From assembly GCA_008508345.1 (NCBI GenBank), contig QNGE01000132.1, forward strand, positions 1 through 64,000: a stretch of 64,000 bases of DNA. Direction: 5' to 3'. Origin of the DNA: Paragonimus westermani (Eukaryota > Platyhelminthes > Trematoda > Plagiorchiida > Troglotrematidae). The notes below the pieces were generated by a model. That model worked only from the letters and a program-made list of their open reading frames with translations, made no database searches and was not told where the DNA came from. Each line of letters begins with the position of its first letter. Positions within the stretch are counted from its first letter, which is position 1. The translations under genes were made by a program, and so were the position numbers. This document shows positions 12,435 to 24,900 of the stretch, piece after piece.

Positions 12435-12805
12435 ACTCGATTCACCGCTTATCCAACATCCAACAGAATATCTGACAAGCAGCCATTCCAAAGGTTGCGT
12501 TAAAGATACAACATCAGGATTGGACAAACTGTCTCAGTGTTGTACCTTCCATTATTTGCCAGTTTGTTCAATCCGTATCACACCAATTGACATGCGGTTA
12601 GTGATTTTGCATGTTCCAATAACGTCAGCCGATTACAGACTGTGATTTCTTTAATACACTCGTACATCAATAAATTCGGCATCTCAGTTAATGAATAACA
12701 ATTGCTTACTGCTACCAGCACCAGGTCTTCTCCTTATTACTTGCGTGGGAGGTTTCAATTCAAGTACGATTTCTAGGGCTATCCGAAGTCCCTAATTCCG
12801 TGTGT
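12434..12805. mobile_element. 370-bp repeat inserted in the protease (copy 1)
   Basis: This block aligns end to end with 60249-60625 in the same orientation. Shared words include CATCAGGATTGGAC, ACACCAATT, TTACTTGCGTGG and AAATCCCTAATT-type ends (GAAGTCCCTAATT here). It sits between the two halves of the gypsy protease: the reading stops after VFTIIAVS near 12795 and resumes with HIFPIIG near 12435. That makes it a separate mobile unit that landed in the older element. I see no open frame and no sure target duplication. It is probably a short non-autonomous element. Confidence 0.75.
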
Positions 12806-13165
12806 CACGAAAAGATACTGCAATAATTGTGAACACCTAGCGAAATGTCCTCTTGAGGCTCAAATTAACGGTTAAGGACTGCTGTCCACAAGTAGACATA
12901 CAAGTGCTGTTTACGGTACGAAGTTGTGAGCCGCACGGATACAACTCTTCTTTTGTAGACGGAAACACGATAACCTGCCTCCCGGTATCAACCAGGAACG
13001 CTTTCTCGGTATCTACATTTTTTACGAAGATGAGGCGACAAGGTGCAACACTGACGACGTTAGTCGCCATTTCGGGTTGGCATAGAAATTGCTCTACAGG
13101 GTCGGCAGAAAATTGCACGGTTTAATACCAACAGTAGCCGTCATTCAGCTGCAACGTCAACGACG
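12806..13165 (-). pseudogene. Gag zinc knuckle remnant and protease N-terminal part of CsRn1-like element
   Basis: Near 13150-13075 the minus strand reads GYCWY then a stop, then QFSADPVEQFLC. This is a decayed version of the CHCC-type box (C-x2-H...C-x3-C) of CsRn1-group gags; the histidine position is now a stop. It is followed by APCRLIFVKNVDTEKAFLVDTGRQVIVFP (13050 region), where FLVDTG is the aspartic protease active site with its catalytic Asp kept. Next come SQLRTVNSTCMSTCGQQSLT and LKRTFR to 12837, continuing VFTIIAVS to the repeat insertion. The protease would have matured the polyprotein. Confidence 0.85.
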
Positions 13166-13324
13166 TGCTGGACGACCTAAAGGGATTCTACCGGACTCGC
13201 CGCGCAAAACTGCGACTTCGGCCCACAATGCTTCTACGTTCGGTACTGATGTAAACGGGCCGCCTTCGTCATGTGACGGCTCATTTCCCGCCGGGCCTGG
13301 CGCACGGGGTGGGGGTTTCAACTA

Positions 13325-13812
13325 AGCTGAGAAGCGGTTGAAAACGTTCTACTACCTGGTCGGCTATCCCCGCTGCCTCCGTTAAAGGCTGTGATCTCAC
13401 AATAGACAAAATCGCCTGTGTCCGGTAGTCTGTGTATCTATAGTTCACGTGGAAGAGACTCGTCCATGTGCGACGTGCCTAGTAGCTGTTGCATCTCCCG
13501 AATTAGGGTAGTGGGTCGCTCGTCACCCAGCTTTAGCTCGCTAAATAACTACTGTCGACGAGTGTTCTCCGATGGGGTGATTGGCTTTATTACCACTTCT
13601 CTGAGAGTTTCGTAACTGTTCTCTGTCGGTTGGCTCACCAACACATCTCGCAGTTGTGTCGTAACCTCTGTCGGCAAACAAGCTACTGTCTGACTGAATT
13701 TAGTTGGGTCAGAAGAAACTCGGTTACTGTAGAATCCCGCCTCTAGGTGTATGAACCATAGGATAGGGTCCGTCTCTCAGAACGGTAAGACCGCTTGTGA
13801 TTTGGCTACCAT
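13325..13812 (-). pseudogene. Gag of CsRn1-like element (decayed)
   Basis: Base by base, this follows the gag at 6600-7150: the starts of each block ('DPxLWF', 'SxxxKFSQ', 'xPSEKTR', 'GDxRPxTLxREMQQLLG', 'DQVVExFQ') are recognisable on the minus strand from about 13812 (ATG region) to 13325. Stops and frameshifts break every frame; for example, the QQLFSGL block contains an in-frame TAG. A proline/glycine-rich stretch (13140-13325) leads to the zinc knuckle. This is the 5' coding end of the element whose pol lies at 10012-13165. Confidence 0.85.
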
Positions 13813-15599
13813 GGGGTACTCGAGCAGCTTAGCATCGTTAGTAGACACGGGTAAATCAAATATAAGTCATACCTTAACGAATGATAAAACCGGCTATATA
13901 AAATTAATATAACCAAAATGCATATATAAACAGAAGGAGGGAACTTTCGAAAGCGTAAGGCGAAATCATGATACGAAACGAAATCACCGGAAACGGCAAT
14001 GTTTAACCACGCATTGGAAATGTATTTTTGACTCACCAATTGTTGGAACTGATACAACAGAATAATACGCAGTCAGTTCTCACCATCGATAACCGATCGA
14101 CAATGAAAAACCAAGAATCAGCGCGTTGACCCTCGTGTATTAGTATCGATCCTGGAAAATAGAGCGTATAGAGAAACAGGTGGAGCTAGCGAAGCACGGA
14201 GCGAGTTTTGTTATTAGCCCCGGGACGGATGTTACAAAATGGATAGCTTGACTGAAACAAAAGTGGGTGAAAAACCCAAATCATCAGAAAGGTACAGATG
14301 GATGCGACTATCAAAATATTAATCACAGTCCCTACACATTGCATTGGGTCATACTCACGTCAACCAGTAATTTCAGAACTCCTTTATTTGATGGATCACT
14401 ATCGAGGTTTATAGTTATTTTCTCATAAAGTTTTTCATTATTTTCTTGCACCCTAGCAGCTTATTAAAAAACTTCCCTTCATGACCGTGTGCCTGTTCGG
14501 ATTCGAATCGGTTACTCAGAAAACTCAGTAGTTATAGACGCTTGCTGCATTAGAGACGCGACTATCCCAGATCCAGCTTATGAACAGACGTTACGAGTAG
14601 ACTAAGCACGACACGATGAACCACTAGACGTCCGGGATTGGCAGTCACCGTAGTAGGTGAAAGAGAAGAACACTGCAATCCAAAGTATTTTCTTGGACTT
14701 GAGGGGGAGCTTCATCTTCGGGGTTGCTGCATGAAGAAGAGTAATAGATACCTCATACTAGTGAGTTCTGGCCACGTAATTTCAATCGAGGTCTCAGAGT
14801 ATTCAAACTGTTACAGGAATGAAATTCTCAGATAACCATGGGTGTCGGGCGACTGCTTAATAGAAACAGCACAACGGAGTTAGTTGGGTCCAATGAATTA
14901 TTGAATCTCTCGCCAGCGCTTCAAGCTCGCACGGAATTCTAGGTGTTCTGACAATTCGATAAAAGCCTTTCTCAATCTCCAGCAGCGAAAACGGTTAACG
15001 AGATTGTTTTCGAAACAGCTGCTTGTAGTACGACATCTACTGAGTCAGCATGCAACCTCTAATCTCGAACGTTAAATAGCTTCAAAATTGAAACAACGAA
15101 TGTACCGGCACAACAAAATCGACGACTAGGCACTACTCAGTACGAGGGGAAGATATAACTGAACTGAGCTCACCTAAACATTTGGCTATTGGTTGTGTCG
15201 GAGTGAAATGCTTGTTCGAGGATCAAGACACGACAGGAATCGTAATTTATTCAAGGAGAACTATGAATGGTAAATGGCTAACTTTGGCATGGGGAATTTT
15301 ACAGGGCTCAGATTGAATAATGGTAGAGGAAACGGTAAGAGTGGTTGAAGTAAAACACAGGTGAATAATACAATTTGCCTGAGGAAGGTAACAAAGCGTA
15401 ATTACCTTCCAATAATAATCAAGTTTTACGCAACAATCTCAAAATGACCCAATCTACCTTAGCAAAATCAACATGGCCCCCAGAACCGGCTGGATATCCC
15501 AACTCGAGGTGGTAGTAAGAACAGCAGCGATCGACCGGTTCACTGATATATCCGTACTTTTGTTTTACTCGTAACAACCTGGTGTTACTCTGAAGACGC
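13813..15599. other. Leader and probable 5' LTR region of CsRn1-like element
   Basis: On the minus strand the leader runs from a TGGTGAGTCA motif (14029-14038) to the gag start. The probable LTR lies beyond, to about 15200, and includes the direct repeat at 14955-15145. Nothing else is recognised, and the LTR ends cannot be set by eye. Confidence 0.4.
14955..15145 (-). repeat. LTR-like direct repeat, copy 2
   Basis: This is the counterpart of 8870-9075, in the same orientation, on the 5' side of the gypsy-type coding region. The shared words are given under copy 1. Confidence 0.45.
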
Positions 15600-15900
15600 T
15601 TCTGTCTAACAAACTGATCTGGTGTCCCGTCCAATAGTGTTATCCAACGTTTTTACCGTCACCTGGCGCACACGTCCGTAATCACTGGGATATACTTCGT
15701 TGGTCGCCCCATCAGACCAATTTTGGAGACCCATCCCTGAAGAAGAACTACACCGCCTGCCTGCAATTGGTGCGTATACTTCAACCACTTATGAGTAACG
15801 TGTAACTAGAGTAGGTATTCACGCCCTCGTCACCTCCGAGACACATAAGCGGTGTGCTTTTCCCAAGGCCTTGGTGTAACGTTCACGCAATGCCATTTCA
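15600..15900 (-). pseudogene. BEL/Pao polyprotein C-terminal end (DUF5641-type) relic
   Basis: Read 15900 to 15600 on the minus strand, across frame changes, the sequence gives a tryptophan-poor version of 'REYLPxLxxRHKW' (EYLL-stop-LHVTHKWLKYTHQLQ). Then come GGVVLLQGWVSK (usual 'GDVVLL.DE..'), and EVYPSDYGRVRQVTVKTLD with RDTRSVC (usual 'VxPGxDGxVRxxxVKT...RPVxKLC'). These are the marks of the DUF5641 domain that ends the integrase of BEL/Pao LTR elements. A frame at 15419-15634 continues past it without recognisable features. No Pao RT or protease is seen upstream, so only the tail survives, close beside the gypsy element. Confidence 0.7.
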
Positions 15901-18900
15901 TTTGCAGTCAAGCCCATATTTGAGTTTGACAAGAAAAAAACACTGAGATGATGCATCTAGGGATTGTGTGGAGCGTCATAAACAGGCACGAGTGACATAT
16001 CGTTAAAGAGTTCTACCTGTATAAAGGTTTACCTTCTGTTGTATTCATTGTTGGCAGTTGATCTGATACAAAGTATGGTTAGCTCAGATGTCCATCATTC
16101 ATTCCTTACTGCACTGTTCGCGACCACTACTACAACCTCGAAGATTGTGGTGTCCATTCCAGTGTTAAACAAACCTCAAAGATGTATGGTGAAAATAGTT
16201 CGATAGAACAACGTTTTTTCCAAAACGATGGGCTAATAACGGAAAAATACCAGTAGCGCTGTGGGTGTCATAAGAGCCTCCGCTTATTCCATGAAAAACA
16301 GTGTTGTTTTCTAGTGAAACTCAGGAATTATGACGCTGCTTGTATCTATAAGATTTCATAGAATAACACAGCAAAAGATGTGACATCACAACCAAAATAA
16401 GGCTAGCGCTCTCTGGCCAGAGTGTAGGGCTATAGTTATTCTGACTGATTTACACAGTAGACTATAAAACTAAATGTGCTTAGTTCCAACGAATCTAATC
16501 CTCCTTGCTACACCCGGAGGATTTGCAGTCCACACTGAGAACAGACTTCGAAACAGACGATTCCGGAAGTCGGCTAAAGTGGATGCTTCCAGTGGGGTTT
16601 TCCATTTTCTAGATGTCATTCGGCGAATTTCGTTTAACTGCTGCATCACACTATTGAATAACCTCTGCCATGTGCACGTGTCAGTCCTTCCGACAACACT
16701 GGTGATCGGCTAGATATCCTCAACCGTGCTTCGGGCACTTCGGATACCTCCTCAATACAATTGGACGTTTTGTGAACACTGTTCAAACACGCTTAGTCCA
16801 CTTAGTGACTTTGTACTTTATTTTGTATGCACGTTTATTGTAGTTCATCGATTTTTATTCTGCTACAAATATCATCTTTTAGCCTTTAACTGTACATTTA
16901 AAGGTGAACGCGCAAGTGATGGAAGGACGAGTGGCTTGTGAACTTCCAGAAAATCTCTATTTCTCGATTTACGTTCCAAGCATCAAGTTTACGTGTGTAT
17001 GAGTTCGAATTCAGACTTATTTACTTTCCCCAAGATTATAGCTGAACTAAGAACTATGGTCATGCTAGAGGGTGTTTAAAAAATTAAAACAATTAGCATA
17101 AGAATAATTCGCAATTATTTCATGTAAATGTTGTTGGAAATAGTGGGAATGAATCTGTGCGAATGAAGGTGTCGACATATAACTAAACTGTGGTTAGAAA
17201 AATGAACGAACTAGATTAACTCTCAACAGAAAATAACAAAAGACTTCAAGAATCGGACCTATCGAGGCCGTACATTGTTCATGTGAGTTCCGATAGCATC
17301 AGAGAAGTGTGTTGACTTTATGTCAATTACGGCTTTTGCAGATAATAAGCTTCAGGGTGGTTTCAACGAGAAACCAGTCATTTTGGCACGAGATATTGCT
17401 TGCCAAATTTTTTTTAGAAGTATTGAAATCAAGATTTCAGATAAATTGCTTGGAGTCTGTCAAGTGCAGGTGAACGGTATTGATGAGAAAGTTGGGATAC
17501 ATCGAAAAGGTTCCTAAGGTAATAGTTTGATGATGGAAAAGTTTTTCAATATTTTTGCAAGGACAATCCAAATACAGAAGTTAGTCAACTTTTTCCAGTC
17601 TCATGAATGCATTTACTACCGTTGTCGAGGTGGAATCTATGATCCTCTAGTCCGGTATTGCTCAATTTCACGACGTTCTGAAAATGTGGATCAAATGGCA
17701 CTTCACGATCATGTTATCATTGTGTTTCAGCAAGATTGGTAACACATTTGACAATTAAACATGTGCGACAATGTTGCTAGCCTGCTTATCCATATGAAAT
17801 TTTTCGTTTTTCTCCCATTTTTCAGAATTCCCGATGGACTTTTATTCCTAGAAATGTTTGCACATGATATTATGACAGCTGTTTTCACGTCTGGTGTCTA
17901 TGGGGCGGTGTAAAAACAGGTGATAGGTCTAGTATGAGCATTTGTAGTGCAAAAACGAATCACTTACAGTAAGCCTCAAGACAAAGTAACGAGTTAATTC
18001 AAAGAGTGGACTTCCTAAAAATGTACAATATTTACGATACGTCCAGTGGTATTGGGAAAGTACTCGAACTGTCCCGAACTCAGTTGATGGTGGGAAGCGC
18101 TGAACCAGAATTTCAATCTGACAGTGAAATGTTTCAGCTGACTGTCAATCACCGACCTTTGAAGGGCGAACTGACACTTGCGCTCAACAGAGTTTTATTC
18201 AAAAAGTGTGTCTTTTTTACAGTTTAAGCAAAAATATACGGTGTGGTCCGATATAGCAGTTACCCAAAATTGATAGAACTATAAAACCGTGGGAGCATCA
18301 CAGAGTTCATGGTGACGTTCCTTAACCCATTCTTATAACTATTTTTGTACACCGTTTTTTTTGTTAACCCTATTTCTACTCTTGTTTAAAAGCATCATCA
18401 TTTTTCAATTTCACTGGCATCAAGAATGAACAATTAAGACTTGTTGTGGGCACATGGGTACGGTTCGACGCTCATCCGTTAACACGTCCTTCCTAAAGAG
18501 CAATCGAAGTGTATTTCCAACAGACATCGAACTAAAAAACGTGATAAGATTTGAAAACAAACCGTTTATTTCGAGCAGTGTTTGGAAAATGTGTCAAGCA
18601 GTTACCTCTAGCCCAGTCTGTGACCGAGTTGGGCTCAATCCCACTCGGCGGCACTCAGAGGTGTGCCAGGCGGAAAGTGCACAGAACCTTCGACTACGTT
18701 AAACAACGCCTGACGAAGCACAGGTTAAACAACCTTTAATAATGGAATGACAGATGAGTCGTTAAGATAGTGGTAACCATTCGCTGCATGCAGTTGTTGA
18801 CACTACTGGAGAAAGTGGAACTGAGTTCTTATCACGCCTCCTATAGCAGGTGTACGAAGAAACATGTAGGAAAACATCGTTCCAGCCGGTATCCGTACAG

Positions 18901-21900
18901 AAACCATACAATCACTAGCCACGACAATATTCCCAACTAAACACTTTCTCACCCGAATTCAAGGGTAACACAGACTGGCTTAGTGTTGGTGAACACCGTG
19001 AACCAGGAAAACGGAGAGCTTTGGAGGTTAGTACATGTACTTAGATGAGGACTTCCCAAAAGACCGACTCAGCTAGAAGCGACCGGTGGGATTTACAAGA
19101 AGCTGTTTCACGAACTACGTAAAAACGATTCGTTCATCATCGCACAACACTTACACACTGCACAACCAGTGCATCCACCTGTGAGAATAAACTCACAGTT
19201 TGTTCATCTGGAATTACTTTTAACATCTCAGGTTCAACTGCCAGTAAATTCACCTTAGAATAGTGATGGGGAATTGGCTTATTCTCGCGCTTGTTTACGT
19301 TTACGATTCCCAGCCCCACTTAGAACAGGCGCGATTTTGTTCATCAAGAGCAGTACGGTAATGCGTACACCACTTGACGCTACTCATTGTCACTTGCAAA
19401 CATGAAACTGTTTGTCAAACACACTAATCCACAGAACGGTCTCACGTAAAGATGTACATAGCTAAACTGTCTCGGTACACGGCGCACTTGTCCACTGTTC
19501 ACATGCACGCATGGAACCAGGCGTCACGCATAAAACGTTCTTGAGAGTGGTGATCGAGTACATGTTACATGGAATGTAAAAATGGAGCCGTTTGAAGCTA
19601 ACACGATATATACAGGGGATAGTACCTGGGGCGATCAGTGATCAGCTGTGAACGTGAAATTAGGTCGGAAATGTCCGATTTCTTGGGGCGCGCCACACAG
19701 TGACATAACAGCAGAATAAACAGCCGGACGGCACACAAATTGTGTGCAAAATTGATAACCCGGGTACATTATTCAACCACAAGACCATTATGCCCAAGAT
19801 AACGCAGGTAGGCCGGTGAATTATGCAGGTCGCTAAACAATTCCCCAAGAACAGTACTGCGACTAAATACGCTCCAGTTCAAAGGCAGCTGGTACTTGGC
19901 ACCTCAGGCGTGGTCTGGTTCATGACTTACCAGATGTTATCTGACCAGCCTGCAACTGGAACAATTTTTAAGAGCCGCATGCACAGCAGCACATGTTATG
20001 ACAAATCGAAGCGAGTTGTCACCCGAGTGTTCTTCGTTTAACGTTTCAAAGCTATCTTTGAGAAACGTCAGAAAGCTTAAAACTGGGTGTTAACAGATGT
20101 TCGTGGAAGGTACTACATACTGAACTGGAGATATTCACGCTCAGGGTTTACTCAACGTCCTTCACGCCAGCGTCGAAAGAATGTACGTAGCAAAAGCTGG
20201 AACAAGAGTGTCTGATTGTCGATACAACGACAAAGGATGTACCCAGCTGAACTAAGCAACTAGCGCAAATATTTGGCTAAATAGTGGATGAACGAGTCTT
20301 CGTTGCTTGTGCAGATTTTTCTTGTAACTTGTTCGGAAAATTGTTCTCCTGTACTTTAATATCACCCTATGGAGAGGTATCGGCCGATGCAACTTACGTC
20401 CAGAATGAGATGCAACTGAAGGTAAAAGCCCAGGCGTCAGAAGTTCCACAATGAGCTCAATAGGTCCGCTGGTGGGAACTTCAGGAATTGTCGTTTGAGT
20501 GGTTGTGAAGCAGGATTTCGGAGAAAGTCATATTAATCGAGCTTCAGTTTTTATGTGGATACAAGTTTGTCCTTGCCCAGGCGACCTATGGTACATATGC
20601 ACCCGTTAATCTGAAGCGCCCTAGAGAGACCTGCATACGTCGTTGAATGTGCACACAGAAACCTGTATACTGTGATGGAAGGCATGGGATGAAGCATTAC
20701 AACTCCGTGCCCGGGTGGTTGTCGAAGGAAAGCAACACATTCAGATGAAATGCTGTTTTGCGAATTAAGCTTCATACTGAAAATTGACATTGACAATGAG
20801 AAATAAGCCCCGGGTGGACGTGGCGATTGATCGTAAAGCGGCTCGGTGTCAGACGCATTAAAGGTAATTATAGGAACCGCGCGGGTTGCTTTTAGAGTTA
20901 TTGCTAAACTTATATACGGCAAATAGAATCGACCACATTGAACACTGCTTTCAGTTGTTGTTGAACGTTCTCAACCAACGGATTCGTCAATAAATGATAC
21001 ACCTATTGCAGAAAAAATAGCTTACTAATACATGGAGTCGTTTTGCGAAGCTGACACCTTCAGACAGCTGGTCACGGTTGATTTTCACACTAGCTTGACA
21101 GCCATGCGATGAAACTCAGCTTTAAACAAAAACCCGCAGGACAGTTTCGGTGATGACATTTAGTATGGGGATAGCTACTTGAGGAGATAGGATATACCTC
21201 TAGACAATGACGGAGTACCAACGGTGTCGGTCTGTAAATGCGAGAGAGGAGAGGAAAGAGAAAGGCATTGTTCTCTTGAAGGTGATATATGATCATAAAT
21301 TTTGGCCCATGGACCTGTGTGGGTGATAAGATGGGTTACAGTATGAGATCTGTCGAACATAATTCGCGAAAACGGGTCAATATCGTTCGAGGCGGATGTC
21401 CCGGAAAAGCGCCACAGAGTAGGGCACCAGCAAATGTTTGTATAAATTGATCGGAGACGCAAAGCAGAGTGTTGACAAAAAGATCGGAAATCATTTTCCG
21501 AAGGCTGTAATCTGACCATGGCCATTAAACGCACTGATGTGTAATCGACTTAAGTAATGGGACATTAATCACAACGTTATTGCTACCAGAAATATAGCTT
21601 GTAACCGAAGGAAATTGATGCCCGAAATCAAATTGTCAATTCGCGCTTGGCATGTGTCCACCGGATCCACCACGAGAGTTGAAAACTAAAATTTCGCGAT
21701 CGGCGAAAACTACGGACTGGCTTTCTCTGAGGACATATCGGAATGGTGAAGTTAACGGCCCACAGTAGAAGATCAAACGTTTTTTCCCTTTCTGGTCCGC
21801 CGGGAGTATACTTCTAGAAAAGAACGGGAGCGGTTTCAGAGGGCCCAACAGTTTATTGGTGGGAAGCGGTGCTGTCTGCCATATCTGACATGTCAGACAT

Positions 21901-24900
21901 GTTTGAGTAGACGGCTGGAGTTGAATGAGATTACATTACGGCATTTGCCAGTGTGCTCATAATACGTCTAGACCGTTCGGTAGCTACCGTGTATGGGTGG
22001 AATCGCCTTTGGCACAGCCAAGGATTAGCCGTTTGAAGGATAAACAAGCCCAGCTTATAATGGCTTTCTTCAGCATCGCTTGCACATTCTAGATGGTCGA
22101 TATAAGAACGGACGGGATGATAACCTGCACAACGTCGTCAGTGAAAGGCTAAAACGTGTGAACGCATACCTAAAAATGTTAACGTACTCGGGCGACGTAA
22201 CGGTGGCTGTCGTGAAGAGTTCTTTATTGGCAGCCGAGATCTTATGGTGGGCACCTAACAAGTCGATTTTTGGGCACATACTGGTACCCGGAAAGCTAGG
22301 TATGATATCCTGTTGTTGCGGAATCGGTTACCTTTCCAGTACATTGGGGTTGCTTGGTGAATGATAATCTCCACCTGGATGCCGGTCTTCCAACATTTAG
22401 GCACCAAGTAGCTTGGTTAGGTTCGAGGGATTTTCACGAAAAAATGGGGCAAAATTCGTATATTTCTTCGGACCTAATACATGCTATCTTCAGCGTATCC
22501 TGTGTTCACCTAACTCGGTAAATTCTGGCGAGCCAGCTCCCACTATATGGTGCTACGTGCGGTCAGTGAACGCAAGCACGGATGAAGACTGACGGAGAAC
22601 TGTGTAAAAACTAACGATCAGGAAATGGATATATGCCGGGTTGGTTGAAATGTTATCGGCAGAGTGTTGGTAAGTGTAGTTTTTGTCCGTTGGTCGTCAA
22701 GATATCATCGACTGAGGTCTAATGGAAGGTTCAATTGCTAGAGATGTTAGTTGCTGACCAGCTTGGCGATAATGGAGCACCAAGATAAAGGTTTAGGGAT
22801 GTCAACGTGAAGTATACGAGACGGTAAATTGAACACTCTGGCAGTGTTGTTTGATGCGCAAAGGTTTTATGTGGCCAGTCGATTCAAACCCTACAGGTGG
22901 GATCACGCTGAGCCCAAAATGGGCATTATTGAGACGGCCGATCTATTCTATTTGGAAAGAAGAGGAGGCCAGTCGGAGAAGCTACGTTAGTGGCCTTTCA
23001 GGAGTTCATTGTCATTTTGTTGGTTAGACCGAAACTGCAAGGCTGCCCATCTCACCGAGCTTGTTTGTTAAATTCGTGATAATTCCAGTAGCGATCACTA
23101 TCAGCCTTCAGTTGCAATAGATCAAGTAACGCTGAGTTCTGATAGTCGATATTAACTTAAGACGTTGTGCTGTTAAATTGTGAAGTTGCTTTATCAGATT
23201 ATTGGTAGGAGTGGTCAAAGAAGAAATCACGCTCGGCCTACTTGAGGCGAACCAGAAATCGCATTGCAGTATGCTTTGAATGTGCTGTTGGGAGTAAAAG
23301 GTGACTGTACCGAGATCCCCAGAAGGTTAACGTTAAGGACAAACCAGCACAGACAATTACTGCTGCGTTCAGTTGCTCGTACAGTCTCATGTAGTGCGAC
23401 AATTCCGGAATAAATTTCACTTCGTCAGCAAGGTGGGGCGGTAGTGCTGCAGGTAAATGGTGAAAACAGGCTTGCTCTGTAGTAGTTTTCTGCAGCGTAA
23501 ACAGCTTATAAGTTCTCAAACCACGATTTAGGATTATAGCCACAGAATGGAACGAAAGCTACGGGTGGTGCTTTGGTCGAAACGTCGGACAACGTATGAA
23601 TGTGAACCTCATTGTGATGTGAGGGATACATAGTAAATGAATATTATATGTATATAATACAGCAATAGTAACTCAGTTGTACACAAATGTTTCAGCAAAA
23701 GTGAACATTCGAATGGGCTTACGAAGTCAATGCACGATACATTAATTTGCTACTCATAGATACACGCAAAACCAGACACGATCTGTGGACGGCCATTGAA
23801 AATTAAGACGGAGAATGTGCTGAACGCTATGCAGATCAAGTGTCCTATAATGCTATGAATGGCATTATCACCAGTGTTATCTTCATATGTGGGATTCTTT
23901 TAACTCGGCTGAAGTGAAACTTGTTATTTCTTTGATTGTTGAAATAAGGCGGGATCGTTCGAACTCGCAGGTGCGAGAAACTGAATATCATCGGCAATTG
24001 CCGCAAATCGCGTGAGCTGGACTGGGCTGAACCAAAGTGTAGTGGTCAGTGTGAATGAATTAATGGCATAACTGATTACAGGCGCATATCGTTAGGTACT
24101 TATTGACATACTGAACATTAATCAAGGGATTAGATCCACATAATTTTTCCGTGGATATCCAGGATGACAAACACAATATCCAATACTACCAATGCTTGGA
24201 AAACACGAACCTTCTGCAGTTCCGAGCAAGTTACAGAGACGAAATAGATGCTTTAGAGTCGCTTTTAGTAGGACGGACGCAAACAATGGGGTCAAAGGTG
24301 ACTCTGATCAACAGCCTTGTGACTTCTCCATGGATCCCTTCTGGAACCTTGCTTTTCGTTTGTATGTTCTGGGAGCCTGCTTGTATGCATGCATTTCCGT
24401 CATTAAACGGTCGTGCAAATGAATTCGCTCAGCGAATGTTTGTTCTTTTAGTGGAAAGGCGAACTACAGTTCTTGTCGATAAAAAACAACTGGCGAAGTG
24501 AAGGACGGGACTCGCCGAGAATAATTAAATATCGCGTAACTTCCATTAGTAGTGAGTAACATTTGGGGCCGTTCCAAAACGTTGATCTTGCATTGCGATG
24601 GAACCGAGTCACAATCCAACAATGTTTCACAAAGAGTCATTCACCGGAGTTGAGAAGGTGGCCAACGTGTATACTTAGTAGGATTCACTCAGAAGCACTC
24701 TGAGTCTATTTTTTCCCACATCAAAGAGATATCTATCCCACAACATGGTTGATAAAGTGAGAATGTTAAGGAATTAGTGCGTCACACACTCACTCAACAA
24801 TACATTTAGTGTTCTGATAGTAAAGATCGTTTTGCTTGCACCTTTTCAAGTATGTGCTCAGAAGTTGTACGTACCATTTACTGGGCCTGTTCTTAAGTAC

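Noticed and set aside
18590..18720. GC-richer block with B-box-like GGGCTCAATCCC
   Set aside because: There is no convincing A box at the right spacing and no second copy here.
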